Origin: CAYLLD01 sp964425135
GTDB taxonomy: Bacteria; Pseudomonadota; Alphaproteobacteria; Rhodobacterales; Rhodobacteraceae
Direction: 5' to 3'
Assembly: GCA_964425135.1 (NCBI GenBank)
Contig: CAYRKW010000073.1
Coordinates: 1 to 16,283, forward strand
Length of the DNA stretch: 16,283 nucleotides
Each line of letters begins with the position of its first letter. Positions within the stretch are counted from its first letter, which is position 1. The notes beneath the pieces are model-generated. The model was not told where the DNA came from. It saw only the letters and a list, made by a program, of their open reading frames with translations, and did not search any database. Position numbers and translations under genes: made by a program. Positions 1 to 6,265 of the stretch are shown here, in pieces.

Positions 1-646
1 CGCCGCGCACTGTGTCAGAGCCCGAACGCGTGAACACCAGATCATCGCCGGTGCCCATATCCATGATCTCGATCTCATCGGTGCCATAAACCGTGTCATT
101 GCCCTCACCGCCATAATACTGATTGGCATCCCACACATTCATCTCATGTTCATTGCGCGCTGTGCTGCCATAGAACACATCATTTCCACGTCCGCCAAAG
201 GCAGTGTTCTGCCCTGCGACCATGTAGAAATAGTCATTATCATCGCCGCCCCGCATCAGATCGCTAAAGCCAAGCAGCACATCACTGCCCGCCCCGCCAT
301 CAAGCTGATCGCGCGCGGTATCGTTTCCGCCATTCAGAAAATCATTGCCATCGCCGCCTTCCAACGTGTCGGTCCCGGTCCCACCAATAAGAACATCATG
401 ACCACCTTCACCGCGCAAAATGTCATTGCCGATCCCGCCATCTAGCGTATCGCGCCCATTGCCCCCGCGCATGGTGTCGTTCCCGCCTTCGCCATAGAGC
501 TTGTCATCATGCTCATTCCCCCAGATCTGATCGTTCCCATCTCCACCGTAGATGGTGTCGTTGCCGTTAAGTCCCCAGATATTGTCATCGAGATCTGTCC
601 CAACCAGCGTATTGGCCGATTGACTGCCTAGGATGAAATTGAGCAT
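1..646 (-). CDS. RTX-type calcium-binding repeat protein, partial (C-terminus beyond window)
   Basis: Reading leftward from an ATG at 644-646, the frame stays open to base 1, giving 215 residues and no stop. From about residue 17 almost the whole product is made of glycine/aspartate nonapeptides of the GGxGxDxUx type, for example GGDGNDQIW (35-43), GEGGNDTMR (52-60), GGAGSDVLL (117-125) and GGRGNDVFY (151-159). These repeats fold as calcium-binding beta-rolls in proteins usually exported by type I secretion, with an uncleaved C-terminal signal that would lie outside the window. No signal peptide or N-terminal enzymatic domain precedes the repeats. Repeats thin out at about 127-150 and 160-175, where other sequence intervenes. 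The gene lies 91 bases downstream of the deacylase gene on the same strand. The start is only fairly secure because the upstream GGGG is a weak ribosome site. No secretion genes are visible, so the function (adhesin, hydrolase, matrix protein) cannot be told. Confidence 0.85.
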   Translation of the reverse strand, partial: MLNFILGSQSANTLVGTDLDDNIWGLNGNDTIYGGDGNDQIWGNEHDDKLYGEGGNDTMRGGNGRDTLDGGIGNDILRGEGGHDVLIGGTGTDTLEGGDGNDFLNGGNDTARDQLDGGAGSDVLLGFSDLMRGGDDNDYFYMVAGQNTAFGGRGNDVFYGSTARNEHEMNVWDANQYYGGEGNDTVYGTDEIEIMDMGTGDDLVFTRSGSDTVRG

Positions 647-737
647 GAGTGTACCCCGTGAAATTGCGTAATGCTCACGGTTTAGGGGGCGACCCCGTGT
701 GAAGATGTGCTGTTTGTCACAGTTTCAGGGGGAACGA

Positions 738-2030
738 CTACTCCGGTGTTAGAATCTGCACCAACGCATGTCCCATGACCTTCGCACTGTCGATCATATC
801 TTCAATCCCGACATATTCATCCGGTTTATGCGCCAGCTCCAGAATGCCCGGCCCATAAGCGATGCAGTTTTTCAGCTTGCCGATCCGATCAATATGCTTT
901 TGATCATAGGTGCCGGGTGAGACCACAAAATCTGCCGGTTTGCCCAGCACATCCTCGATCGCGCGCCCAACGGTCTGCACCACGGGGGCGGCCTTGTCGG
1001 TCATTGTCGGGATGACGTGATGCATCTCGCGGATATCATAGCGGAAATTCGGACGCTCGGCCTTCACACGCTCAAGAATATCGCGAATTTCACGGCGCAC
1101 ATCATCGAGTTTTTCTTCAATCAAAAACCGCCGGTCAATCACCACGCGGCAGCTGTCCGGCACGCATGGAGCAGGGAAGCCGTCAAAACCCTCTTCATGC
1201 TCCGGCTCGCCGCCATGGATCGAATTGATGTTCATGGTCGAGGATTTCGCGCCATCCGGCACCACCGGCATATCCGTGTGTTTGGCCGCAAGGGCAGGGT
1301 AGAGCACATCTTCCATTTCGCGCAACACCGCCCCCATGTGCCGCACTGCGCAATCGCCCAGAAATGGCATGGAGCCATGCGCAATCTCGCCATAGGTCTC
1401 CAATTCCGCCCAATAAACCCCGCGATGTCCAAGGCAAATCCGGTCTTTATTGAGCGGTTCTGGAATGATCACGTGCTGGACTTTGGCCGGATCGAAAAAG
1501 CCCTGTTCCGCCAGATACGCCACCCCGCCATAGCCGCCGGTCTCTTCATCCGCGGTGCCGGAAATCTCAATCGCGCCTTGAAAGTCTGGATTGGCCTCGA
1601 TGAACGCTTCGGCCGCAATAATCGACGCTGCCAACCCGCCTTTCATATCGCAGGTGCCGCGCCCGTAGATCTTACCGTCCCTGATCTCTCCGCCAAATGG
1701 ATCAACCGTCCAGCCGCGCCCAACCTCAACCACATCGATGTGCGCGTTGAAATGCACGCAATCCCCCGCACGCACCCCCTCGCGTCGCGCAATGACATTC
1801 CAGCGCGGATAGCGATCACTGTCGCCCGGCGTGCCTGTCGCGCGGATCATCTCGACGTCAAATCCCGATGCGCTCAGCCGATCTTTGAGATACTCGCAAA
1901 TCTCCCGATACCACTTGCCCGGAGGATTAAGCGTCGGCATCGCAATCAAATCTTGCGTCAACGCAATCAGATCCTCCCGCTTGCCCTCAATGCGGTGGCA
2001 GGTCTCATCTATCCGCGTCTTTTGATCCAC
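738..2030 (-). CDS. M20-family metallo-deacylase (ArgE/DapE-like)
   Basis: A 430-residue zinc-dependent amidohydrolase of the peptidase M20 / ArgE-DapE-CPG2 family, cytoplasmic, which removes an acyl group from an N-acyl amino acid or similar substrate. Family ligands are visible: H97 and D99 in HIDVV, D128 in GRGTCDMKGG, the E162-E163 pair in DEETGG, E191 in PEPL, and H401 in HKPDEY near the C-terminus. The dimerisation (lid) domain lies roughly at 200-320. The length suits the family. The start is GTG, chosen because AAGG lies about 10 bases upstream and the next internal Met (residue 31) falls inside the first helix region. It sits 168 bases downstream of hisH on the same strand. True ArgE (acetylornithine) and DapE (succinyl-diaminopimelate) are both possible names, but neither can be fixed from sequence alone, and the his context does not decide it. 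An annotation such as 'acetylornithine deacetylase' should be treated as provisional. Confidence 0.88.
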   Translation of the reverse strand: MDQKTRIDETCHRIEGKREDLIALTQDLIAMPTLNPPGKWYREICEYLKDRLSASGFDVEMIRATGTPGDSDRYPRWNVIARREGVRAGDCVHFNAHIDVVEVGRGWTVDPFGGEIRDGKIYGRGTCDMKGGLAASIIAAEAFIEANPDFQGAIEISGTADEETGGYGGVAYLAEQGFFDPAKVQHVIIPEPLNKDRICLGHRGVYWAELETYGEIAHGSMPFLGDCAVRHMGAVLREMEDVLYPALAAKHTDMPVVPDGAKSSTMNINSIHGGEPEHEEGFDGFPAPCVPDSCRVVIDRRFLIEEKLDDVRREIRDILERVKAERPNFRYDIREMHHVIPTMTDKAAPVVQTVGRAIEDVLGKPADFVVSPGTYDQKHIDRIGKLKNCIAYGPGILELAHKPDEYVGIEDMIDSAKVMGHALVQILTPE

Positions 2031-2065
2031 ACCCGCACACCTTCTTTGGTTATCAAATATCCCGC

Positions 2066-2084
2066 CCGTCGCGCGGAGCGACGG
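2066..2084. other. Inverted repeat CCGTCG/CGACGG
   Basis: A perfect 6-bp inverted repeat (2066-2071 and 2079-2084) with a 7-base loop lies between hisH and the deacylase gene. A second hairpin can form with GGAGC/GCTCC at 2075-2088, and the two are mutually exclusive. No T-run follows on either strand, so it is not a classical terminator. Its role is unknown. Confidence 0.35.
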
Positions 2085-2112
2085 CTCCGTGCCGAACGGA
2101 GACTAAAATCAT

Positions 2113-2131
2113 GCCCTGCTTTGAGCAGGGC
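2113..2131 (-). terminator. Candidate terminator hairpin after hisH
   Basis: GCCCTGC (2113-2119) pairs perfectly with GCAGGGC (2125-2131) around a 5-base loop. Read on the minus strand, the stem is followed by ATGATTTTAG, a short and interrupted T-stretch. It lies 68 bases beyond the hisH stop codon and would separate hisH from the deacylase gene. The weak T-tract leaves termination uncertain; it may be a partial terminator or a processing site. Confidence 0.5.
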
Positions 2132-2198
2132 ACATCTTCGTCATATTAAATGTCATACAGGTTGTGCACAGGTAGTGCACGGGGTGTGCCCCCCCCAA

Positions 2199-2834
2199 TC
2201 AGGGCGACCAATTCAGAAAATTCTCAATCAACCGTAGCCCGGTGGCTTGCGATTTTTCCGGATGAAACTGCGTTCCGATCATATTGTCCCGCCCAACAAC
2301 TGCCGTCACAGGACCGCCATGATCTACTGTCGCCAGTACCACTTCAGGCGCTTTGGCGCGCAGATGATAAGAATGGACAAAATACGCGTGATCGCCTGAT
2401 CGTACCCCCTCCAAAACAGGATGCGACACAGAAATATTTAACGAATTCCAACCCATATGCGGTATCTTTAAGGTCGGATCATCCGTCTCGATCGCCACCA
2501 CATCACCGCCGATCCAGTCAAACCCGGCGCTCAACACCCCGTGCTCATGTCCCGATGTCGCCATCAGTTGCATGCCGACACAAATCCCCAGAAACGGCAC
2601 CGCGCGGGTCATCACCGAAGTTGTTAACGCCTCCATGAGACCATCAACGCTCATCAGCCCCGCACGGCAATCCGCAAACGCCCCGACACCGGGCAACACT
2701 ACCCGATCCGCGCGCGCCACCACATCCGGGTCCGCACTCACCACGATTTCCGCCGACGCAGGTGCCATCCGCTGAAAGCTCTTTTCAGCCGAGCGCAGAT
2801 TGCCGGAGCCATAGTCGATTATCGCTGTAATCAT
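2199..2834 (-). CDS. hisH: Imidazole glycerol phosphate synthase, glutaminase subunit
   Basis: HisH hydrolyses glutamine and passes ammonia to HisF, which makes imidazole glycerol phosphate and AICAR in histidine synthesis. It is a class I glutamine amidotransferase in the cytoplasm. The product has 211 residues, normal for the family, and begins MITAIIDYGSGNLRS, the typical HisH N-terminus. The catalytic triad is visible: Cys85 in GICVGMQ, His191 and Glu193 in FHPEKS. The oxyanion-strand residues PGVGAF (49-54) are also present. The frame is open further upstream to about 2957, but that extension overlaps the end of hisB and lacks family features, so the ATG at 2832-2834 is chosen. The gene begins 19 bases after the hisB stop, which indicates co-transcription. 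Its partner hisF is not in the window. Confidence 0.96.
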   Translation of the reverse strand: MITAIIDYGSGNLRSAEKSFQRMAPASAEIVVSADPDVVARADRVVLPGVGAFADCRAGLMSVDGLMEALTTSVMTRAVPFLGICVGMQLMATSGHEHGVLSAGFDWIGGDVVAIETDDPTLKIPHMGWNSLNISVSHPVLEGVRSGDHAYFVHSYHLRAKAPEVVLATVDHGGPVTAVVGRDNMIGTQFHPEKSQATGLRLIENFLNWSP

Positions 2835-2853
2835 CTGATTACCTTGAAGAAAA

Positions 2854-3444
2854 TCACAAAGTACCTTTGGTGGACGGGATCGCATCCGCGCGGCGCGGAT
2901 CGGTCTCCAGCGCATCGCGCAGCGCGCGCGCCACCGATTTGAACGTCGCTTCTGCAATGTGATGCGCGTTCACACCCGACAGGCACTCTACATGCAGCGT
3001 CAGCCCCGCATTCATCGCAAAGCCGGTGAAAAACTCGCGTACCAACTCGGTATCAAACGTCCCGATCTTCGGCGCATCAAACGGTACATCCCACACCAGA
3101 TAGGGCCGCCCTGAAATATCCAATGCCGACCGCACCAGCGCATCATCCATCGGCAGAAGGCAAGAGCCATACCGCCGGATGCCCGCTTTATCGCCAACCG
3201 CATTCGCCAAGCATTTTCCGAGCGTTATCCCAACATCTTCAACCGAATGATGATCGTCGATATGCAGATCACCTGCGCAACGCACCTTCATATCGATTAA
3301 AGCATGGCGCGCCAATTGATCGAGCATATGGTCAAAAAAACCAATGCCGGTCTGATTGTCGTAGGTGCCAGTGCCGTCCAGATCGATCTCCACCGAAATT
3401 GACGTCTCAACCGTTTTGCGCTCCAGCTTTGCCTGTCGTGCCAT
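2854..3444 (-). CDS. hisB: Imidazoleglycerol-phosphate dehydratase
   Basis: HisB dehydrates imidazole glycerol phosphate to imidazole acetol phosphate, the sixth histidine step, using two manganese ions. The 196-residue product is the monofunctional form, without the phosphatase domain of the E. coli enzyme. Metal-binding motifs are clear: FFDHMLDQLARH (36-47), HIDDHHSVED (61-70) and GVNAHHIAEATFK (157-169), with the closing STKG at 191-194. The frame can be read five codons further up to a TTG at 3459. The ATG at 3442-3444 is preferred because an AGG/GAGG stretch lies just upstream of it and the family normally starts there. It is first in a hisB-hisH pair and has its own predicted promoter at 3477-3505. 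Confidence 0.96.
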   Translation of the reverse strand: MARQAKLERKTVETSISVEIDLDGTGTYDNQTGIGFFDHMLDQLARHALIDMKVRCAGDLHIDDHHSVEDVGITLGKCLANAVGDKAGIRRYGSCLLPMDDALVRSALDISGRPYLVWDVPFDAPKIGTFDTELVREFFTGFAMNAGLTLHVECLSGVNAHHIAEATFKSVARALRDALETDPRRADAIPSTKGTL

Positions 3445-3476
3445 CGCCTCAAACCTCAAGAAAGTCGCATGTCGCG

Positions 3477-3505
3477 CTTATAGGCGCGCGCGGCGGGTGC
3501 GCCAA
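3477..3505 (-). promoter_or_regulatory. Predicted sigma70-type promoter of hisB-hisH
   Basis: On the minus strand TTGGCG (3505-3500) is followed after exactly 17 bases by TATAAG (3482-3477). This is four of six matches at -35 and five of six at -10 with optimal spacing. Transcription would start near 3470, giving a leader of about 25 bases before the hisB ATG. The spacer contains a GGCGC/GCGCC inverted repeat. A promoter here would free hisBH from dependence on glpK transcription. This was seen by eye, not tested. Confidence 0.6.
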
Positions 3506-3541
3506 GTGAAATGCAACTATTGGATTGATTCCGTTACATTA

Positions 3542-5035
3542 TTATCCGCTTTTATGGCTGAGGGTTCGCGCAACCGCATCGCCCCATGCCGCGAATTTTG
3601 CGTCCCGCACACGCGCCTCCATTGACGGCTCGAATGTTCGGTCAAGCGACCAGTTCTTCGCGAAACCGTGGCTGTCAGGATAGAGCCCGGCTTTCATACC
3701 TGCGAGCCAGGCAGCCCCAAGCGCCGTGGTCTCCAGCACTTTGGGCCGATCCACAGGCGCATCAAGAATGTCCGACAAAAACTGCATGGTCCAATCGGAT
3801 GCGGTCATACCGCCATCGACCCTTAATGTCGTCTCCCGCGCGCCATCCCAATCGCTGCGCATTGCTTCCCACAGATCACGGGTCTGATAGCCGACGCTTT
3901 CGAGCGCCGCGCGAGCAAACTCCGCAGGGCCGGAGCCGCGCGTCAGCCCGTAAACCGCGCCGCGGCAATCCGCATCCCAGTAGGGCGCGCCCAATCCGGT
4001 GAAGGCGGGCACGATGATCACGGATTGCTCATCGTCGGCATCTTTGGCGAGGTTTTGAGTTTGTTCAGCGTTATCAATGATTTGCAATCCATCACGCAGC
4101 CATTGTACGACGGCGCCTGCGATAAAGATTGACCCCTCCAGCGCATATGTCGGCTTGCCATCAAGCTGATAAGCAATGGTTCCAAGCAGCCGATTTTGCG
4201 AGCGCACAAGCGTATTGCCTGTGTTCAACAGCGCAAAGCACCCGGTGCCATAGGTAGATTTCAGCATCCCCGGCTCAAAACACGCCTGACCCACTGTTGC
4301 GGCTTGCTGATCGCCTGCAACACCCAGGATCGGGATATCTGCGCCGAAAAACTCTGCATCCGCAACGCCAAATTCCGCCGCGCAATCAAGCACCTCTGGC
4401 AGCATCGTGCGCGGGACATCCAGCTTGTCACAGATCACATCATCCCAGGCGCCCTCGGTGATATTATAGAGCATTGTGCGCGCGGCGTTGGTTGCATCCG
4501 TCACGTGCCGCGCGCCTTTGGTCAGCCGCCAGATCAGAAAACTGTCGATGGTCCCAAACAACAGATTGCCAGCTTCGGCTTTCGCGCGGGCACCATCGAC
4601 ATTCTCAAGAATCCAGCGCAGTTTTGTGCTTGAAAAATAGGGGTCCAGCAGCAGACCAGTGCGCTCTGTGACCTCGTCCTCAAAGCCATCCGCGCGCAAC
4701 TCATTGCAATAGGCTGACGTTCGGCGATCCTGCCAGACAATCGCATTGTGAACCGCGTCACCTGTCGTCTTGTCCCATACCACGGTCGTCTCGCGCTGGT
4801 TGGTGATCCCGATGGCGGTCACGTCCGATGCGCTGAGCCCGGCCTGATCAAGACAATCACGGCATACTTTCAGAACGGACGACCAGATTTCCTCCACCTC
4901 ATGCTCAACCCAACCTGAAGAGGGGTAATGCTGGGTGAATTCCTGCTGCGCGATCTCCACAATCGACATGTTTTTGTCGAAGAGGATAGCCCGACTTGAC
5001 GTCGTTCCCTGATCAATTGCGAGGATATGTGTCAA
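3542..5035 (-). CDS. glpK: Glycerol kinase
   Basis: GlpK phosphorylates glycerol to sn-glycerol 3-phosphate with ATP, committing it to catabolism or lipid synthesis. The 497-residue product covers the full FGGY kinase. It has the phosphate-binding loop DQGTTSSRA (8-16), glycerol-contacting R81-E82 in ITNQRET, W101, Y133, D242-Q243 in GVAGDQQAA, and the C-terminal ATP-binding VDGGM (406-410). Spacing of these residues matches the E. coli enzyme closely. The open frame extends to 5437, but the extra 134 residues are unlike any kinase. The start is taken as TTG at 5033-5035, since GGAG lies about 9 bases upstream and the protein then starts exactly at THILAIDQG. No glycerol facilitator or glpD is adjacent. 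It is divergent from the NUDIX gene, with a repeat-rich spacer between them. Confidence 0.95.
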   Translation of the reverse strand: MTHILAIDQGTTSSRAILFDKNMSIVEIAQQEFTQHYPSSGWVEHEVEEIWSSVLKVCRDCLDQAGLSASDVTAIGITNQRETTVVWDKTTGDAVHNAIVWQDRRTSAYCNELRADGFEDEVTERTGLLLDPYFSSTKLRWILENVDGARAKAEAGNLLFGTIDSFLIWRLTKGARHVTDATNAARTMLYNITEGAWDDVICDKLDVPRTMLPEVLDCAAEFGVADAEFFGADIPILGVAGDQQAATVGQACFEPGMLKSTYGTGCFALLNTGNTLVRSQNRLLGTIAYQLDGKPTYALEGSIFIAGAVVQWLRDGLQIIDNAEQTQNLAKDADDEQSVIIVPAFTGLGAPYWDADCRGAVYGLTRGSGPAEFARAALESVGYQTRDLWEAMRSDWDGARETTLRVDGGMTASDWTMQFLSDILDAPVDRPKVLETTALGAAWLAGMKAGLYPDSHGFAKNWSLDRTFEPSMEARVRDAKFAAWGDAVARTLSHKSG

Positions 5036-5057
5036 TGCGCACCGCTCCTTAACGAAT

Positions 5058-5127
5058 TTGGCGCAGAATGATCGGTTCGCGCGGGATTCGCAATCGGGCA
5101 ACTGCGCCAATGGCGCGGTCAATCGGG
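5058..5127. promoter_or_regulatory. Repeat cluster upstream of glpK, candidate operator
   Basis: Within 70 bases there is a perfect 9-bp inverted repeat, TTGGCGCAG (5058-5066) with CTGCGCCAA (5102-5110). There is a compact palindrome GCGCCA-A-TGGCGC (5104-5116), and an 8-base direct repeat CAATCGGG (5091-5098 and 5120-5127) bracketing that palindrome. Three TGGCGC half-sites are therefore present just upstream of the glpK start. The layout suits a repressor or activator of glpK, but no known motif is recognised. The regulator gene is not in the window. Confidence 0.45.
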
Positions 5128-5167
5128 TCACTCTTGTGCCACATGCGTGTGCGCAAGGCCGTAGGGC

Positions 5168-5176
5168 TGTGGATAA
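5168..5176 (-). promoter_or_regulatory. Perfect DnaA-box consensus
   Basis: The plus strand reads TGTGGATAA, the complement of TTATCCACA, the nine-base DnaA box consensus. It lies 28 bases upstream of the chosen NUDIX ATG. I found no second consensus box and no AT-rich unwinding region here, so this is not an origin. It may be a DnaA-responsive promoter element or chance. Confidence 0.5.
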
Positions 5177-5204
5177 GTCTGGTAGATTTACCCGATTTAG
5201 TGTT

Positions 5205-5696
5205 ATGCTATTCAAATCGTACAACAATTTGAGCGATGGATTGAAAAAGAAGAAGCAAATTGCAGCGCTACCAGTGAAATATACGCGGAAGGGGAAAATC
5301 CGTGTGTTGATGGTCACGTCGCGGGAAACCCGTCGGTGGGTCGTGCCCAAAGGCTGGCCTATGGACGGGAAGAAACCGTGGAAGGCCGCTGCGATTGAGG
5401 CCATGGAAGAGGCGGGCGCGATTGGTGATATCTCCAAAGAGCGCTACGGCACGTTCGACTATTATAAGCGTTTGAACGATGGAACGCGCATCAAATGCCG
5501 CGTATCGCTCTATCCGATGGTTGTGCGCAAACTTAAAAAGAACTGGCCAGAGCGACATGAGCGCACAAGACGCTGGTTCACCCTGCGCGAGGCGTCAAAA
5601 CGGGTGCGCGAGCCGGAACTGAAATCGATCTTTAAGAATTTGCGCAAACAGGCGAAGCGTGACCGGGCGCAACAGAACTACAGGATCGCATCCTGA
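5205..5696 (+). CDS. NUDIX hydrolase (PKGWP subfamily, DIPP-like)
   Basis: A 163-residue NUDIX-fold hydrolase, expected to cleave a nucleoside diphosphate linked to another moiety with Mg2+. Substrates of this subgroup include dinucleoside polyphosphates and diphosphoinositol phosphates; the actual substrate is unknown. Family signs are QIAALPV (18-24), RWVVPKGWPM (44-53) and the Nudix box from G50 to A72. In the box, E65, E68, E69 and G71 are kept. The first conserved Glu is Lys (K56) and the usual Arg before the first of these Glu residues is Ile (I64). The metal-binding glutamates are intact, so activity is plausible. The C-terminus is strongly basic. The start is uncertain: the frame is open back to 5058, the ATG at 5205 has no clear ribosome site, and TTG codons follow at about residues 9 and 13. 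It is divergent from glpK. Confidence 0.85.
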   Translation: MLFKSYNNLSDGLKKKKQIAALPVKYTRKGKIRVLMVTSRETRRWVVPKGWPMDGKKPWKAAAIEAMEEAGAIGDISKERYGTFDYYKRLNDGTRIKCRVSLYPMVVRKLKKNWPERHERTRRWFTLREASKRVREPELKSIFKNLRKQAKRDRAQQNYRIAS

Positions 5697-5722
5697 TCCC
5701 GTGATTTTTCGCAAACGAGTGG

Positions 5723-5751
5723 TTGACCAGACCGCGCATCGTGCCTAAACA
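5723..5751 (+). promoter_or_regulatory. Predicted promoter of tRNA-Met
   Basis: TTGACC (5723-5728) matches the -35 consensus at five of six bases. A 17-base spacer follows, then TAAACA (5746-5751), a weak -10. The start point would fall near 5758, about six bases before the mature tRNA 5' end at 5764. Strong -35 with poor -10 is common for stable-RNA promoters in this group. Confidence 0.45.
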
Positions 5752-5763
5752 CCGCGCTGATTT

Positions 5764-5840
5764 GGCGGAGTAGCTCAGGTGGTTAGAGCAGCGGAATCAT
5801 AATCCGCGTGTCGGGGGTTCAAGTCCCTCCTCCGCTACCA
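5764..5840 (+). tRNA. tRNA-Met (CAT), elongator type
   Basis: A 77-base cloverleaf with encoded CCA end (5838-5840). The acceptor stem GGCGGAG pairs with CTCCGCT (one G-U at the first pair). The D arm is GCTC/GAGC, the anticodon stem GCGGA/TCCGC encloses loop ATCATAA with anticodon CAT, and the T arm carries GTTCAAGTC. The first acceptor pair is G-U, not the unpaired C-A of initiator tRNA, and the anticodon stem lacks the three G-C pairs of the initiator, so this is the elongator. An isoleucine tRNA with lysidine-modified CAT is less likely because the sequence matches the alphaproteobacterial tRNA-Met pattern. No integrase or duplicated 3' end is nearby. Confidence 0.96.
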
Positions 5841-5912
5841 AATCTCCCAGTAGATTCGCTTAGGCCTGATTCCCTTGATCGGGGAGCGCGCGCCTTGTTG
5901 TGGACTTTTTCG

Positions 5913-5926
5913 CATTTTGCAAAATG
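5913..5926. repeat. Perfect 14-base palindrome CATTTTGCAAAATG
   Basis: The sequence equals its own reverse complement over 14 bases, with the core TTTTGCAAAA. It resembles a dimeric repressor operator, not a hairpin, since it has no loop. It lies 73 bases beyond the tRNA. About one such palindrome is expected by chance in a window this size, so the intergenic position is the only argument for function. Confidence 0.4.
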
Positions 5927-6059
5927 ATGCAGTTTGTACGGATTTGAGACAGGAATTAGTGTGTTTCAACCACGGAGATCAACCTTAGGTGGAATACGGC
6001 CGCAATTCTGCCATAATCACACCGAATTTCAGTCAAACATTTTGACGATAACAATCTTG

Positions 6060-6190
6060 CGTAAGTGAGCACACACTCACACTCAATATGAGCGAAAGAA
6101 AATGCCCCCACCTTCTTTCCCTCATGACTCACATTTGCTTACGTCGAATGAGACGGGATCGGATCCACACTCCGGTCCCGTTTTCTTCAT
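6060..6190 (+). ncRNA. Possible small RNA ending at an intrinsic terminator
   Basis: Upstream of the terminator at 6153-6190, several short stems can form on the plus strand: GTGAG/CTCAC (6065-6080), CTCA/TGAG (6082-6092) and a closing CGTAAG/CTTACG (6060-6065 with 6138-6143). They surround a C-rich single-stranded stretch around 6103-6121. TTGACG at 6042-6047 could be a -35 element, but no good -10 follows. A terminator with no protein gene in front of it is the main argument. The 5' end is a guess, and the RNA could equally be the trailer of a longer tRNA transcript. Confidence 0.3.
6153..6190 (+). terminator. Strong intrinsic terminator
   Basis: ACGGGATCGGA (6153-6163) pairs with TCCGGTCCCGT (6171-6181) over 11 positions, one of them G-U, around the loop TCCACAC. 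TTTTCTTCATTT follows. It is the clearest terminator in the window and points rightward. It lies over 300 bases from the tRNA, with nothing recognisable in between that needs it, which is why a small RNA is suspected. Confidence 0.8.
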
Positions 6191-6240
6191 TTGAGCAGAT
6201 TAACAAGCCCAAATTAGTGACCACACACCGCGATACGCGT

Positions 6241-6265
6241 GGGGATCGGCATTTTTACCGACCCC
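6241..6265. other. Stem-loop GGGGATCGG/CCGACCCC
   Basis: GGGG-A-TCGG (6241-6249) pairs with CCGACCCC (6258-6265), leaving one bulged A, with the loop CATTTTTA. No T-run follows in either direction. It lies 50 bases after the terminator in the same non-coding interval. Its function is not apparent. Confidence 0.4.

Noticed and set aside
146..445. Plus-strand open frame of 99 residues near the left edge
   Set aside because: It lies opposite the RTX repeats, which read clearly on the minus strand; the repeats make periodic open frames on the other strand.
1..640. Tandem DNA repeats or CRISPR-like array at the left edge
   Set aside because: The periodicity is that of RTX protein nonapeptides; the DNA units are diverged and have no constant spacer pattern.
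1017..2237. Long plus-strand open frame (406 residues) opposite the deacylase
   Set aside because: It is a shadow of the M20 gene, whose catalytic motifs are all intact on the minus strand; the plus-strand product has no family features and unnatural composition.
5168..5176. Replication origin
   Set aside because: Only one consensus DnaA box was found, with no AT-rich unwinding region and no origin-linked genes.
5058..5204. N-terminal extension of the NUDIX protein
   Set aside because: The added 49 residues run through the repeat-rich spacer and do not resemble the family.
5036..5437. N-terminal extension of glpK to 5437
   Set aside because: The extra 134 residues are unlike glycerol kinase and would overlap the NUDIX gene; TTG at 5035 with GGAG upstream gives the exact family N-terminus.
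5764..5840. tRNA-Met as an integration site for a mobile element
   Set aside because: No repeat of the tRNA 3' end, no integrase and no phage-like genes are present in the window.
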